From the NCBI GenBank assembly GCA_035529895.1, contig DATKVV010000043.1, positions 1 through 15,962 on the forward strand: DNA of 15,962 nucleotides, in the 5' to 3' direction. The notes under the pieces are model-generated. The model ran no database searches. It was not told where the DNA came from and saw nothing but the letters and a program-made list of their open reading frames with translations. This DNA comes from JAUWKC01 sp035529895 (GTDB lineage: Bacteria; Planctomycetota; Phycisphaerae; Sedimentisphaerales; Anaerobacaceae). Numbering within the stretch: position 1 is the first letter of the stretch; the number at the start of each line of letters is the position of its first letter. Shown here piece by piece: positions 1 to 6,626 of this stretch. The position numbers and the translations under genes are program-made.

Positions 1-132
1 GCCTGCGCCACCTGTCGTCTGCAAGGGCGTAGTGTTATTGAGTATTTGCGTAATGCATGTCGTTGTCATTTGGATGGTATTCCATCTCCATCGTTAATAA
101 AAACCACAGCCTGTTTAGCCAAAACCGCGTGA
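1..132 (+). CDS. IS66-family transposase, C-terminal end (partial)
   Basis: Frame 1 is open from the window edge to TGA at 130-132 and gives 43 residues, including ACATCRLQGRSVIEYL and, further on, GIPSPSL. The pattern 'TCRLQGR..IEYL..A......G...PSL' is what I know from the extreme C-terminus of IS66-type DDE transposases. The catalytic residues lie upstream, outside the window, so activity cannot be judged. The adjacent terminal-repeat-like sequence supports the call. Family assignment is from memory of the motif, without an alignment. Confidence 0.6.
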   Translation, partial: ACATCRLQGRSVIEYLRNACRCHLDGIPSPSLIKTTACLAKTA

Positions 133-140
133 ACGCTTAC
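1..140 (+). mobile_element. Right end of an IS66-family insertion sequence (partial)
   Basis: The window opens inside a transposase-like reading frame that stops at 130-132. Eight bases on, at 134-140, lies CGCTTAC, the complement of the GTAAGCG start typical of IS66-family terminal repeats. A stop codon almost touching the terminal repeat is what the right end of these elements usually looks like. The eight bases after it (141-148, atcaactt) would be the target duplication if the element is intact; the left end lies outside the window, so this cannot be checked here. Confidence 0.6.
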
Positions 141-148
141 ATCAACTT

Positions 149-338
149 TAGAGTAGCAGAATTCGTGTTTTAGTGCAAGCCTTCGCGAAATACATGGCGA
201 TACTTCGGCGTCTGGCTGTGGGGCTGACCGCATCGGAACGGGACATTAAGATGATGCTGACTTATAGTAGAGTCCTTGAGCAATGCCATAACTGCAACGT
301 TAACCCGCAAGGATAAGCCTCTGCGATTCAGTTTCAAT
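149..338. other. Intergenic stretch between the IS end and a promoter; no gene supported
   Basis: The only forward reading frame of note starts at an ATG near 194 and gives about 41 residues, with no recognisable motif and no convincing ribosome binding site. I see no tRNA, long inverted repeat or homopolymer. It is probably the upstream region of the oxidoreductase gene, separated from its former neighbour by the insertion sequence. Confidence 0.4.
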
Positions 339-367
339 TTGCAAAGGGAATACCTTAACAGTATTAT
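339..367 (+). promoter_or_regulatory. Sigma-70-type promoter for the oxidoreductase gene
   Basis: TTGCAA (339-344) and TATTAT (362-367) are separated by exactly 17 bases, a near-consensus -35/-10 pair. A transcript starting near 374 would have a leader of about 60 bases before the ATG at 437. The spacing and match are seen directly; promoter function is inferred. Confidence 0.5.
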
Positions 368-436
368 ATTGCAGAAGTTGCTATTAAAGTTATGGGCACC
401 GTCATTTCAGAAGGCAGCAGGTTGAAGGGCAGAAGT

Positions 437-1789
437 ATGGAAAACCGAAGAAAAGAAACGCACGGGCACGAAAGAAGAATTTCGCGGCGTGATTTTATGC
501 GCGCCGGAGCGGGGGCGGTTGCAGCATTTACGATTGTTCCCGGTCATGTGCTGGGGGGGCCGGGCCATGCGCCGCCGAGCGAGAAGCTGAACATCGCATT
601 TATCGGCGCGGGGGGACAGGGGGAGCGCAATATCCGGCAGCTAAGCGGCGAGAATATCGTGGCGCTGTGCGACGTCGATTATGAGCGGGCAGCAGAGATG
701 TTCAAACTCTATCCGGCGGTACCGAAATATCGTGACTTTCGCGAGATGCTGGATAAGCAGAAGGACATCGAGGCTGTGGTGATAACCACGCCGGACCACA
801 CGCACGCTGTGGCGGCCATGATGGCCATCAGGATGGGCAAGCACGTTTACTGCGAAAAGCCGCTGACACATTCGATTTGTGAGGCCCGCAAGCTAACGGA
901 AGCGGCCAGGGATGCCAAAGTTGTCACGCAGATGGGGATTCACCATCACGCGAGTCAGGCGCTGCGGCTGGGCGTTGAAGTGCTTCGGTCGGGCGTCATC
1001 GGCAAAATTCATGAGGTGCATCTGTGGACGGTGAGGCCCAAAACATTGTGGGCGCAGGGTGTGGAGCGGCCCAAGGATACGCCGGCTGTCCCTTCGACGC
1101 TGGATTGGGATTTGTGGCTCGGCCCGGCGCCATACAGGCCTTATCATCCGGCTTATGTGCCGTTCAAATGGCGAGGCTGGTGGGACTTCGGGACGGGGGC
1201 GTTCGGCAACATGGGATGCCATGTGATGGACCTGGCTTTTTGGGCTCTCGAACTTGGCAGCCGGCCGGTGACCGTGGAAGCGAGGACAACGTGGTTTAAC
1301 GACGAAACATATCCGGCGGCGTCTTTGATTCGGTACAGGTTCGGCGCTTCTGGCGAGCCGTCAGGCGTGACGGTCACGTGGTATGACGGCGGTCTGCTGC
1401 CCTGGCGACCGGAAGAATTGGAAGACAGACGGAATCTGCCCGACCATGGCGGACTGTACGTGGGCGACAAAGGTACAATACTGGTGCCGCTCGGGGACGG
1501 GCCCAGGCTGATACCGGAATCGAGGATGAGGGGTTTCAAGCGTCCCGAGCCGACGCTGCCGAGGTGTGCGGGAAATCATCAGGAATGGGTCGATGCGTGC
1601 AAGGGCGGGCCAAAGCCGCTGGCGAATTTTGACTACTCCGGTCCGCTTACGGAGATGGTTCTGTTGGGCAATGTTGCGATACGAACGGGAAAGAAGCTGA
1701 ACTGGGATGGGGCAAACATGAAGGTTACGAATGTCCCCGAGGCGAACGAATACCTCGGGCGTCAGTACCGCGAGGGATGGCACCTGTAA
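437..1789 (+). CDS. Tat-exported Gfo/Idh/MocA-family oxidoreductase
   Basis: This is a predicted NAD(P)-dependent sugar or sugar-derivative dehydrogenase, 450 residues from this start. A twin-arginine signal (SRRDFM, residues 16-21) is followed by a hydrophobic stretch, so the protein should be exported folded. The Rossmann domain begins at IAFIGAGGQG (about 53-62), with an acidic residue after the second strand (CDVD). Family motifs TTPDHTH (about 117-123) and CEKP (about 139-142) follow. The C-terminal half carries DWDLWLGPAP and WRGWWDFGTG, typical of planctomycete members. I chose ATG 437 because GAAGGG lies 7 bases upstream; ATG 392 is in frame and would add 15 residues. The substrate cannot be told from sequence. 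In this group exported copies are usually linked to polysaccharide breakdown. It appears to be transcribed alone. Confidence 0.9.
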   Translation: MENRRKETHGHERRISRRDFMRAGAGAVAAFTIVPGHVLGGPGHAPPSEKLNIAFIGAGGQGERNIRQLSGENIVALCDVDYERAAEMFKLYPAVPKYRDFREMLDKQKDIEAVVITTPDHTHAVAAMMAIRMGKHVYCEKPLTHSICEARKLTEAARDAKVVTQMGIHHHASQALRLGVEVLRSGVIGKIHEVHLWTVRPKTLWAQGVERPKDTPAVPSTLDWDLWLGPAPYRPYHPAYVPFKWRGWWDFGTGAFGNMGCHVMDLAFWALELGSRPVTVEARTTWFNDETYPAASLIRYRFGASGEPSGVTVTWYDGGLLPWRPEELEDRRNLPDHGGLYVGDKGTILVPLGDGPRLIPESRMRGFKRPEPTLPRCAGNHQEWVDACKGGPKPLANFDYSGPLTEMVLLGNVAIRTGKKLNWDGANMKVTNVPEANEYLGRQYREGWHL

Positions 1790-1926
1790 GCTTTTATTTT
1801 CCAGCGGAAAAAGATAGTTGTTTGAGCATGAATCGGCGTTTACCATATTACTGAAAGTCGCTTTGAAGCACAGGCGGTCTAACTTGTCCGCAACGGGGCA
1901 GTCCGGTTCTACAGGGTGACAAGACA

Positions 1927-2985
1927 ATGATGTCGGACAGACGTGACGAAAGCACATGGCTGATTACCGGCTCGCTGGTAGTTCTGGCGGCGGCGGCGGT
2001 GGCGGCGGCACTTCTGTACACTCGGGCGGTAATGATTCCGTTCGTACTGGCGGTTTTCACGGTTTCGCTTGTTTCGCCTATTCTGGACTTTCAGGTCATC
2101 CGGCTCAAATTCCCGCGTCCACTTGCGGCCGCGGTCACGTTTCTCGTGGTCATAGTCATAATAGCCCTTGTCTGCCTGCTCATCACGTTGGCGGTCCAGA
2201 TGGTCATATCGACGGCCAGCCGGTATAGCAACGACTTTGCCAACCTGGCCAAAGAAGTGTTCCTGCAAGTAGACCGCTGGGGTGTGAAGCTGAACCAGGA
2301 CAAGATTGTCAATGATTTACGAGACAAAATCCCCAACCTCGTGACGGATGCCGTCGGGAGAGTGCTGGGGGTATTGTCGAGGGCCTTTTTGATCTTAATC
2401 TTCGTTGTTTTTCTGCTGGCGGGACGCAATCCGCATGCGGTTCGGTCCGGGGTGTACGCCGATATTGATTCGAACATACGGCGGTATATCGCCACCAAAG
2501 TCGTTATCTCCATAGTAACCGGCCTTCTGGTCTGGGGTGTACTGAAGGTGGTGGGGCTGGAGCTGGCCGGCGTGTTCGGGATGCTGTCTTTCCTGCTGAA
2601 TTTCATACCATCCATTGGCTCTATAATTGCCACTTTGCTGCCGATTCCAATCGCGGTAGCGCAGTTTCAAAATCCGTGGCTGATTATTTACGTGGTGGCT
2701 GTTCCCGGAGCAATCCAGATAAGCATCGGGAATTTTATTGAGCCGAAATTGATGGGCAAGGGATTGAATCTGCACCCGGTGACAATTTTGCTGGCGTTAT
2801 CTTTCTGGGGTCTGCTTTGGGGGATAGGCGGGATGTTCCTGGCGGCGCCGATGACGGCGGTTATCAGAATCGTACTGATGCAGTTTGACACGCTCAGGCC
2901 GCTCGGAAAGCTGCTTGCCGGAGAGCTGCCGAGCTGGAAGACCCATCCGAGCCAGTCCGACGGTGCGCCGAAGCAGAAGGGTTGA
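1927..2985 (+). CDS. AI-2E family transporter (TqsA/PerM-like permease)
   Basis: This 352-residue polytopic membrane protein has the layout of the AI-2E/UPF0118 family: paired N-terminal helices (about 13-55 and 68-95), a long soluble loop (about 100-150, 'YSNDFANLAKEVF...'), then five or six C-terminal helices. The family signatures NFIPSIGSIIATLLPIPIA (about 222-240) and GNFIEPKLMGKGLNLHPV (about 265-282) are present, followed by the WGLLWGIGGMFLAAPM segment. Family members export small molecules such as autoinducer-2, or act in Na+/H+ exchange; the sequence does not decide which. The start ATG is doubled with a second ATG one codon on; GGTGA lies about 9 bases upstream. The charged C-terminal tail (PSQSDGAPKQKG) should be cytoplasmic. 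It lies 137 bases after the oxidoreductase, with no sign of coupling. Confidence 0.9.
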   Translation: MMSDRRDESTWLITGSLVVLAAAAVAAALLYTRAVMIPFVLAVFTVSLVSPILDFQVIRLKFPRPLAAAVTFLVVIVIIALVCLLITLAVQMVISTASRYSNDFANLAKEVFLQVDRWGVKLNQDKIVNDLRDKIPNLVTDAVGRVLGVLSRAFLILIFVVFLLAGRNPHAVRSGVYADIDSNIRRYIATKVVISIVTGLLVWGVLKVVGLELAGVFGMLSFLLNFIPSIGSIIATLLPIPIAVAQFQNPWLIIYVVAVPGAIQISIGNFIEPKLMGKGLNLHPVTILLALSFWGLLWGIGGMFLAAPMTAVIRIVLMQFDTLRPLGKLLAGELPSWKTHPSQSDGAPKQKG

Positions 2986-3007
2986 CTCGCTTTGCAGAAT
3001 GTCGGCA

Positions 3008-3213
3008 TTAACCGGCAGCGGCCATTTGCATCCATGTGTTCAGATAATAGCCGACATCATTGCAGTCCTGGAGGTTGACATTCCACTGTCGCCACTCTGG
3101 AAGGTTGAGGTCATTGGAAAGGTGTCGGACAAGTCGGACAGGTCGGACAAGTCAGACAAGTCGGACGGGTCGGATCGGTCGGACCAGTCCGACCGATACT
3201 GCCGCCCTTTCAT
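3008..3213 (-). pseudogene. Broken small gene split by a 9-bp repeat array
   Basis: On the minus strand ATG at 3211-3213 has GAGGAG six bases upstream (3220-3225) and overlaps the terminase fragment's stop as ATGA, so it looks like a genuine start (MKGRQYR). After seven codons the frame runs into the 9-bp array and reads Ser-Asp repeats, then a nonsense tail ending near 3040. A different frame downstream of the array reads NDLNLPEWRQWNV...YYLNTWMQMAAAG and stops at 3008-3010; that stretch looks like real protein. The simplest reading is one gene whose middle was replaced by repeats, with a frame change. The family is unknown to me. The join between the two halves is inference. Confidence 0.35.
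3124..3195 (+). repeat. Tandem array of eight 9-bp units (left array)
   Basis: Eight contiguous units resemble GTCGGACAA: the first four are gtcggacaa, gtcggacag, gtcggacaa and gtcagacaa, and the later ones drift. Being a multiple of three, the array is open in several frames and reads SDK/SDR on the plus strand. The last two units form an exact 7-bp inverted pair (gtcggac-ca-gtccgac, 3178-3193). A matching 72-bp array lies at 4282-4353 in the opposite orientation. Confidence 0.9.
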
Positions 3214-3692
3214 AGATAACTCCTCACGAAACAACCAATTCTAAACCCCGCCGACTTCTTCCCCTCGTCGCACAGCATCTCGGCGTTAAACGAACGCCTG
3301 CTTGTGCGGTCAAACTCGGTAATCACGTCATCGACCGGCTTGTACCCCCTGCACCGACGCCCCACCCCCTCGCATACGCACGCAATTGGGCAGCCCTCAC
3401 ACGGCCGCTGACATTCCTCCATAGTGTCCCACACGTTCCACTTGAACACAGGCAAGCCCCGCGAACCCGTCTGCGTCAACAGCTTACTCATGAGCCCGTA
3501 CGCCCTGTGCTTGGTGCTTATTACCTCTATCGCGGACACCCACCCCCGCGTGGTCTCCGTCGTGTACTGCGCCGCCTCATACACTTTGGGCTTAAACAGT
3601 TCTATCTCGTCGCAGCGCAGCTTGTTGACGTGCTGGCCGCGAACGCTCGTCTCGCTCTGAACGAGAACCTCAACCCGCCCCCCGCCCGCCAT
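3210..3692 (-). pseudogene. Phage terminase large subunit, internal fragment
   Basis: This 160-residue frame matches, from memory, the middle of planctomycete-type large terminase (TerL) ATPases: SETSVRG, then LRCDEIELF with a Walker-B-like hydrophobic-DE pair at about residues 27-35, YGLMSKLL, a cysteine-rich stretch (C-X2-C-X4-C-X-C) and FNAEMLC near the end. TerL packages DNA into phage heads and is usually 450-600 residues, so both the Walker A region and the C-terminal nuclease are missing. It overlaps the HNH frame upstream by 23 bases, and its TGA overlaps the next ATG. Base composition is visibly richer in G and C than the flanking host genes. A relative of TerL with another function is possible. 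Confidence 0.6.
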
Positions 3693-3972
3693 CGGTCCCC
3701 GTCGCCGCTAGACCCGCGAGCCCCGAAGCCAGCAGAAGCCTGTGCATCAATATCCGCCTCGGCGCCCCGGTGCCCGCAAACGCCCACCCGCTGGCATAGC
3801 ATGCCCTCCGCCTCGCGTGCCTCACCGCCACCCACGTGTACCGCCGCACCAGCGGCTCGGCCTGCATGTCGCATCTCGCAACGCCCCCGTGCCGCCCCGA
3901 CATCCGGAGCGCGACATACTCGCCCCGCTCGTCCACCAAGCTCGCGTACTCATTCACTGTGCGAGCACCCAT
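3670..3972 (-). CDS. HNH/AP2-type homing endonuclease, N-terminal part (likely truncated)
   Basis: The 100-residue product has the look of the N-terminal half of HNH endonucleases with an AP2-like DNA-binding region: a 'VDERGEYV' strand, then YTWVAVR, CYASGWAF and RRILMHRLLL. In such proteins the MHRxLL segment is followed by a 'VDHxNxDxLNNR' HNH motif. Here the frame instead runs into a glycine-rich tail and stops, so the catalytic part is lost. The start overlaps the upstream gene's stop by 23 bases. Its position directly before a terminase fragment suggests an endonuclease gene that had inserted in or beside the terminase gene. Family call is from motif memory; the residue that would prove catalysis is absent. 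Confidence 0.5.
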   Translation of the reverse strand: MGARTVNEYASLVDERGEYVALRMSGRHGGVARCDMQAEPLVRRYTWVAVRHARRRACYASGWAFAGTGAPRRILMHRLLLASGLAGLAATGTDGGRGAG

Positions 3973-4216
3973 AGCCCATCTCCTGCTTCATCAATGTCAT
4001 AAATACCGCGGCCGGGTTCCTGCTCCGCGGGCCAGCCGCCTCCCTGGCCAACGCCAGAACGACGTTGAACATATCCATCTCTGCCTCTCCCCTGCTCACC
4101 TTCCCGGACACCCATCGCCCCACCCTCCTGAAACTCGTCCTGTCCGACTGATTCCGCGGCGGTATCAGCCTCCGCACCTCCATGTTGAACCACAGCTCAG
4201 CCTGCTCCGTCGACAT
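3950..4216 (-). CDS. Phage-like protein of unknown function
   Basis: From ATG 4214-4216 this gives 88 residues (MSTEQAELWFNMEVRRLIPP ...). The same frame is open upstream through RRAEEAAAVRQ into the 9-bp array, so the true N-terminus may have been lost. It is charged and mostly helical in appearance, with a conserved-looking segment 'SFRRVGRW...' and 'NPAAVFMTLMKQEMGY' near the end. I associate this type of sequence with small proteins encoded beside terminases in planctomycete prophages, but cannot name a family. It overlaps the start of the HNH frame by 23 bases, which supports co-transcription on the minus strand and argues that the frame is real. Confidence 0.45.
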   Translation of the reverse strand: MSTEQAELWFNMEVRRLIPPRNQSDRTSFRRVGRWVSGKVSRGEAEMDMFNVVLALAREAAGPRSRNPAAVFMTLMKQEMGYGCSHSE

Positions 4217-4281
4217 CTGCCGGACGGCAGCCGCCTCCTCGGCCCGGCGCAGGCCGCACCTCCGACGCCCGTCTTTCAAAG

Positions 4282-4353
4282 CTGTCTGACCTGTCAGACT
4301 TGTCAGACCTGTCGGACTTGTCTGACCTGTCGGACCCGTCAACCTTGTCCGAC
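4282..4353 (-). repeat. Tandem array of eight 9-bp units (right array, inverted)
   Basis: On the minus strand this reads eight 9-base units, mostly of the form GTC-N-GAC-A-A/G (for example gtcggacaa, gtcagacaa, gtctgacag), with one diverged unit (ggttgacgg). It has the same unit, unit number and total length as the array at 3124-3195 but lies in the opposite direction. Its outer edge falls inside a DUF72 gene; its inner edge lies about 65 bases before the ATG of the phage-like gene at 4216. Confidence 0.9.
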
Positions 4354-4500
4354 CGCCTGGTCGCGCCAGCGTTTGGCGGTATCGGGCTGAGGCGGCTGGT
4401 AGAAGGTTTGCTGGATTTCGACGAGGGAGAATTGCTCAAAATATTCGGGTCGCGCGACCGGAAAACCGCAACAGCCAACTTTTGTCGTCGCTTTGGTCAT
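4339..4500 (-). pseudogene. DUF72 family protein, 5' fragment
   Basis: From ATG 4498-4500 the minus strand encodes 53 residues that closely fit the N-terminus of DUF72 (YecE-like) proteins: VGCCGFPVARPEYF, then QQTFYQPP and AKRWRDQA. DUF72 proteins are TIM-barrel proteins of roughly 230-300 residues with unknown biochemical role. Here the family resemblance ends after RWRDQA, exactly where the 9-bp array begins, and the frame stops after four more codons. I do not recognise the rest of the gene between here and 2986. It starts 33 bases after the metallophosphoesterase stop, so it was probably the third gene of that minus-strand cluster. Confidence 0.75.
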
Positions 4501-4533
4501 TCAGCCTTCTGATTAAGAGTTCACACACATACT

Positions 4534-5307
4534 CTACCCGGCTTCAACGAAGTGAAATTCCCAGTTATCAGTGCGGAGGATTGCCATGGCGCCGTCACGG
4601 TTGGGGATTCGTTTTGCGCGGGCGAGATTCATGCCGGCACAGAGGGTATGACCGATGTAAAAGGGGTCAGGGGGGTCGTCATAGTGGCCGTAGAAGGCAA
4701 AGCGGGGCTGCACGGCCTCGATTAACCGGGTTATTCGTTTGCTGCCGGTAGGGAATTTGTTTCGCAGGCCTTTGTTGAGCGGGGCATCGTGTAATAGCAG
4801 GACATCCGCCTTCGGGCTTTTGTTGAGCAGCTCTTCAAGCGAGGCGGGATGCAGATATTTTTGCACCCGCTCATCAGAAGGCATTGGAAACTTGCCGAAG
4901 CGGTATTCCATACCGCCCAATGCGGCGACGGTCAATGTTTCATTACCTTTGTGAAATTCGCGGACCGAGCCGGGAGCGAGGAAAATAATCCGTCCGCCGG
5001 GGTCTACGGCGCGGTCTTCCTTGTCGGCCAGAAGCGAGAAATTTTCGTGGTTGCCGTGGACGAACCAAGTCTCAATGGGGGCCGTCGTTTCGCCTGATAT
5101 GTACGGCGCGGCTGCCAACTGGCTCCGGTCTTCCTGGCTGCGTTTTTTTGTACTGCGGTCCATCTGTTCGAGGCAAGTCCATAATCCGATGTCCCCGGTC
5201 TGGAGGACCAGGTCTATTTGAAGTCTTTCTTTTCGCTCCCAGTTCCGGGCGAGGCGATACATACCGGGAAGGTTACCATGCACATCACCGAAAACAGCCA
5301 CTATCAT
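4534..5307 (-). CDS. Calcineurin-like metallophosphoesterase
   Basis: The 257-residue protein carries the ordered metal-binding motifs of the calcineurin-like phosphoesterase fold: GDVHG (residues 7-11), TGDIG (37-41), GNHE (85-88), LLHDAP (171-176) and YGHYD (206-210). All expected Asp, His and Asn ligands are present, so it should be an active two-metal hydrolase of phosphomono- or diesters. The spacing resembles small cytoplasmic enzymes of the YfcE/debranching-like groups; the substrate is unknown. There is no signal peptide. It lies 36 bases downstream of the archaemetzincin gene and upstream of the DUF72 remnant, so the three were probably one transcript. The ribosome binding site (AAAGG) is weak. 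Confidence 0.85.
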   Translation of the reverse strand: MIVAVFGDVHGNLPGMYRLARNWERKERLQIDLVLQTGDIGLWTCLEQMDRSTKKRSQEDRSQLAAAPYISGETTAPIETWFVHGNHENFSLLADKEDRAVDPGGRIIFLAPGSVREFHKGNETLTVAALGGMEYRFGKFPMPSDERVQKYLHPASLEELLNKSPKADVLLLHDAPLNKGLRNKFPTGSKRITRLIEAVQPRFAFYGHYDDPPDPFYIGHTLCAGMNLARAKRIPNRDGAMAILRTDNWEFHFVEAG

Positions 5308-5343
5308 ATTTGAACCTTTGAATCGCCTGAGAAATGCACACTA

Positions 5344-6333
5344 TCAGTGCGAGTCTTCCTGTTCGACAATCGCCCGGGCCGGCTCAACTCCCAGAATCCA
5401 TTCAAGGCGGTTTGCCACCCATTGCGCGTCCTTATCGAAACCGACGTTTTTGTAAAAGCGACACAGATTCGCATAACGACTGACGACGTCAAATCCGGTA
5501 CCGTACTGAAGTTTGCGAAGGCAAACGGGACACAGGTGCATAGGGCGGGAGTCACTTTCCTGCAGATGGTTGGAGCCGTTAAGGACACACCTGAAGTAGA
5601 TGCAATGGTGCAGGCCGAACATGTGGCCGGTCTCGTGGACGAGGACTTTGGCGCATCGCCGGAGCAGAAGCTTCTGGTAATCCTTGTCTCGTTTTTCTCC
5701 GTAGAAGGCTGGGTCGTAACGGGCGAAACTGTAAACGCCGACTCTCTCTCGGAGTGAGGCCTGGCCAAAGACAAAATTCCACGAAGGATCAGGATAGAGG
5801 TCGTCCATGGTAATCGCCAAGAGGCAGAACGCGTCAGCGGGAAGATTCCTTTCGAGAATGGCTAATACGTCGTCGGTAAGGATTTGACGTTTGCGGGTGA
5901 AGGTGTTGACGCGGGTGGTAATGTTGCTGTCCTTCAGAGTCAGGGCCGGGAGAACTTTGACCTGCATGGCAAAATAGGCGGCGGCATACTGGTTGAGAGC
6001 ATCCACAGGAGGGGCCTGGGTTTGGGGAAACTCGCCGAGCGGCTGCAAATAGATTGTGCTGCGGGTCTTGTCCGGGCGGTTCGGCCTGGACTTGACAAAA
6101 GCATCAAAGGTCTGACCTGGCTCCAGATGGACCGCCAGCCAGTCGCCTGCTTTTGGAGCGGGTACCGGTTCAAAAGCCGGGCCGGGGTCGAGGGCCTTGC
6201 TTAGAGTCTTCGGAAGCCCTTCGGTGGAACCAATGGCCCGCAGTCTTTCTTTTGCAGGAGGCGGTCTAAAATCCATAGCCAAACTCACAGAGCAAACAGA
6301 GGAAAACACAGTCAGAAAGGCAATCCGCTTCAT
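5344..6333 (-). CDS. Archaemetzincin-like zinc metalloprotease (peptidase family M54) with signal peptide
   Basis: This is a predicted zinc peptidase, 329 residues. Residues 233-249 read HETGHMFGLHHCIYFRC, which matches the archaemetzincin signature HExxHxxGxxHC-X4-C, and the second cysteine pair follows as CPVC (268-271). The GSNHLQESDSRP stretch between them resembles animal AMZ proteins, while the usual methionine two residues after the second Cys is Leu here. Three His zinc ligands and the catalytic Glu234 are intact. Residues 1-19 (MKRIAFLTVFSSVCSVSLA) look like a Sec signal peptide, so unlike most characterised archaemetzincins it should act outside the cytoplasm. It is the first gene of the minus-strand cluster and diverges from the TPR-protein gene. 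No natural substrate is known for the family. Confidence 0.85.
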   Translation of the reverse strand: MKRIAFLTVFSSVCSVSLAMDFRPPPAKERLRAIGSTEGLPKTLSKALDPGPAFEPVPAPKAGDWLAVHLEPGQTFDAFVKSRPNRPDKTRSTIYLQPLGEFPQTQAPPVDALNQYAAAYFAMQVKVLPALTLKDSNITTRVNTFTRKRQILTDDVLAILERNLPADAFCLLAITMDDLYPDPSWNFVFGQASLRERVGVYSFARYDPAFYGEKRDKDYQKLLLRRCAKVLVHETGHMFGLHHCIYFRCVLNGSNHLQESDSRPMHLCPVCLRKLQYGTGFDVVSRYANLCRFYKNVGFDKDAQWVANRLEWILGVEPARAIVEQEDSH

Positions 6334-6626
6334 ACATTACTGCGCCTGCTTGTCGGCTGCATTTACCGACCAACGCTTCGATGTTACTAAGGTTATTTTA
6401 ACTCAGGTCAAAAAAGTAAATTATGGCACAAAAAGCGGCATGTCAAGGCTAAAAAAGCCGGGCAGCCGGGTATCATCAGTTTTAGATGAGGGATAGTACC
6501 GTTACCGGACCTCAGTTGACTGCCTTTTATGGATAGAGACAAGTGAATCAACGTTGGCAAAGAGAACAATGGGCTGGGTCAAGGGCATTGACCCGAAAAG
6601 GCTAATGTTGAAAGGAGATGATTAAG
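6334..6626. other. Divergent intergenic region with a hairpin before the plus-strand gene
   Basis: This region separates the archaemetzincin gene (minus) from the TPR-protein gene (plus) and should hold promoters for both. I find no convincing -35/-10 pair on either strand. It is AT-rich between about 6390 and 6430. A 7-bp perfect inverted repeat lies close to the plus-strand start codon and is listed separately. No gene is supported here. Confidence 0.5.
6576..6594 (+). promoter_or_regulatory. Inverted repeat upstream of the TPR-protein ribosome binding site
   Basis: GGGTCAA (6576-6582) and TTGACCC (6588-6594) are perfect complements with a 5-base loop, 18 bases before AGGAG (6613-6617). 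As DNA it could be an operator; as RNA it would be a hairpin next to the ribosome binding site. Both roles are inference. Confidence 0.4.

Noticed and set aside
194..319. A 41-residue frame starting MAILRRLAVG in the gap after the IS end
   Set aside because: No ribosome binding site, no motif and no neighbour support.
1361..1957. A 198-codon minus-strand frame spanning the oxidoreductase end and the following gap
   Set aside because: Mostly antisense to a clear family protein, with no recognisable motif and no ribosome binding site I could support.
3040..3244. Short frames on both strands reading SDK/SDL repeats as possible proteins
   Set aside because: The Ser-Asp repeats come only from the 9-bp array, which is open in several frames. 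Apart from the genuine-looking start MKGRQYR they carry no independent coding evidence.
3124..4353. The 9-bp arrays as a CRISPR
   Set aside because: The units are contiguous and 9 bases long, with no spacers, and no cas genes are near.
3507..4512. Plus-strand Pro/Arg/Cys-rich frames across the phage-like segment
   Set aside because: High GC makes all frames open. The minus-strand frames have motif content (terminase, HNH, DUF72) and linked overlaps; the plus-strand ones are compositional shadows.
5347..6204. Plus-strand frames opposite the archaemetzincin gene (5347-5757 and 5884-6204)
   Set aside because: The minus strand carries the intact zinc motif; the plus-strand products show no family features.
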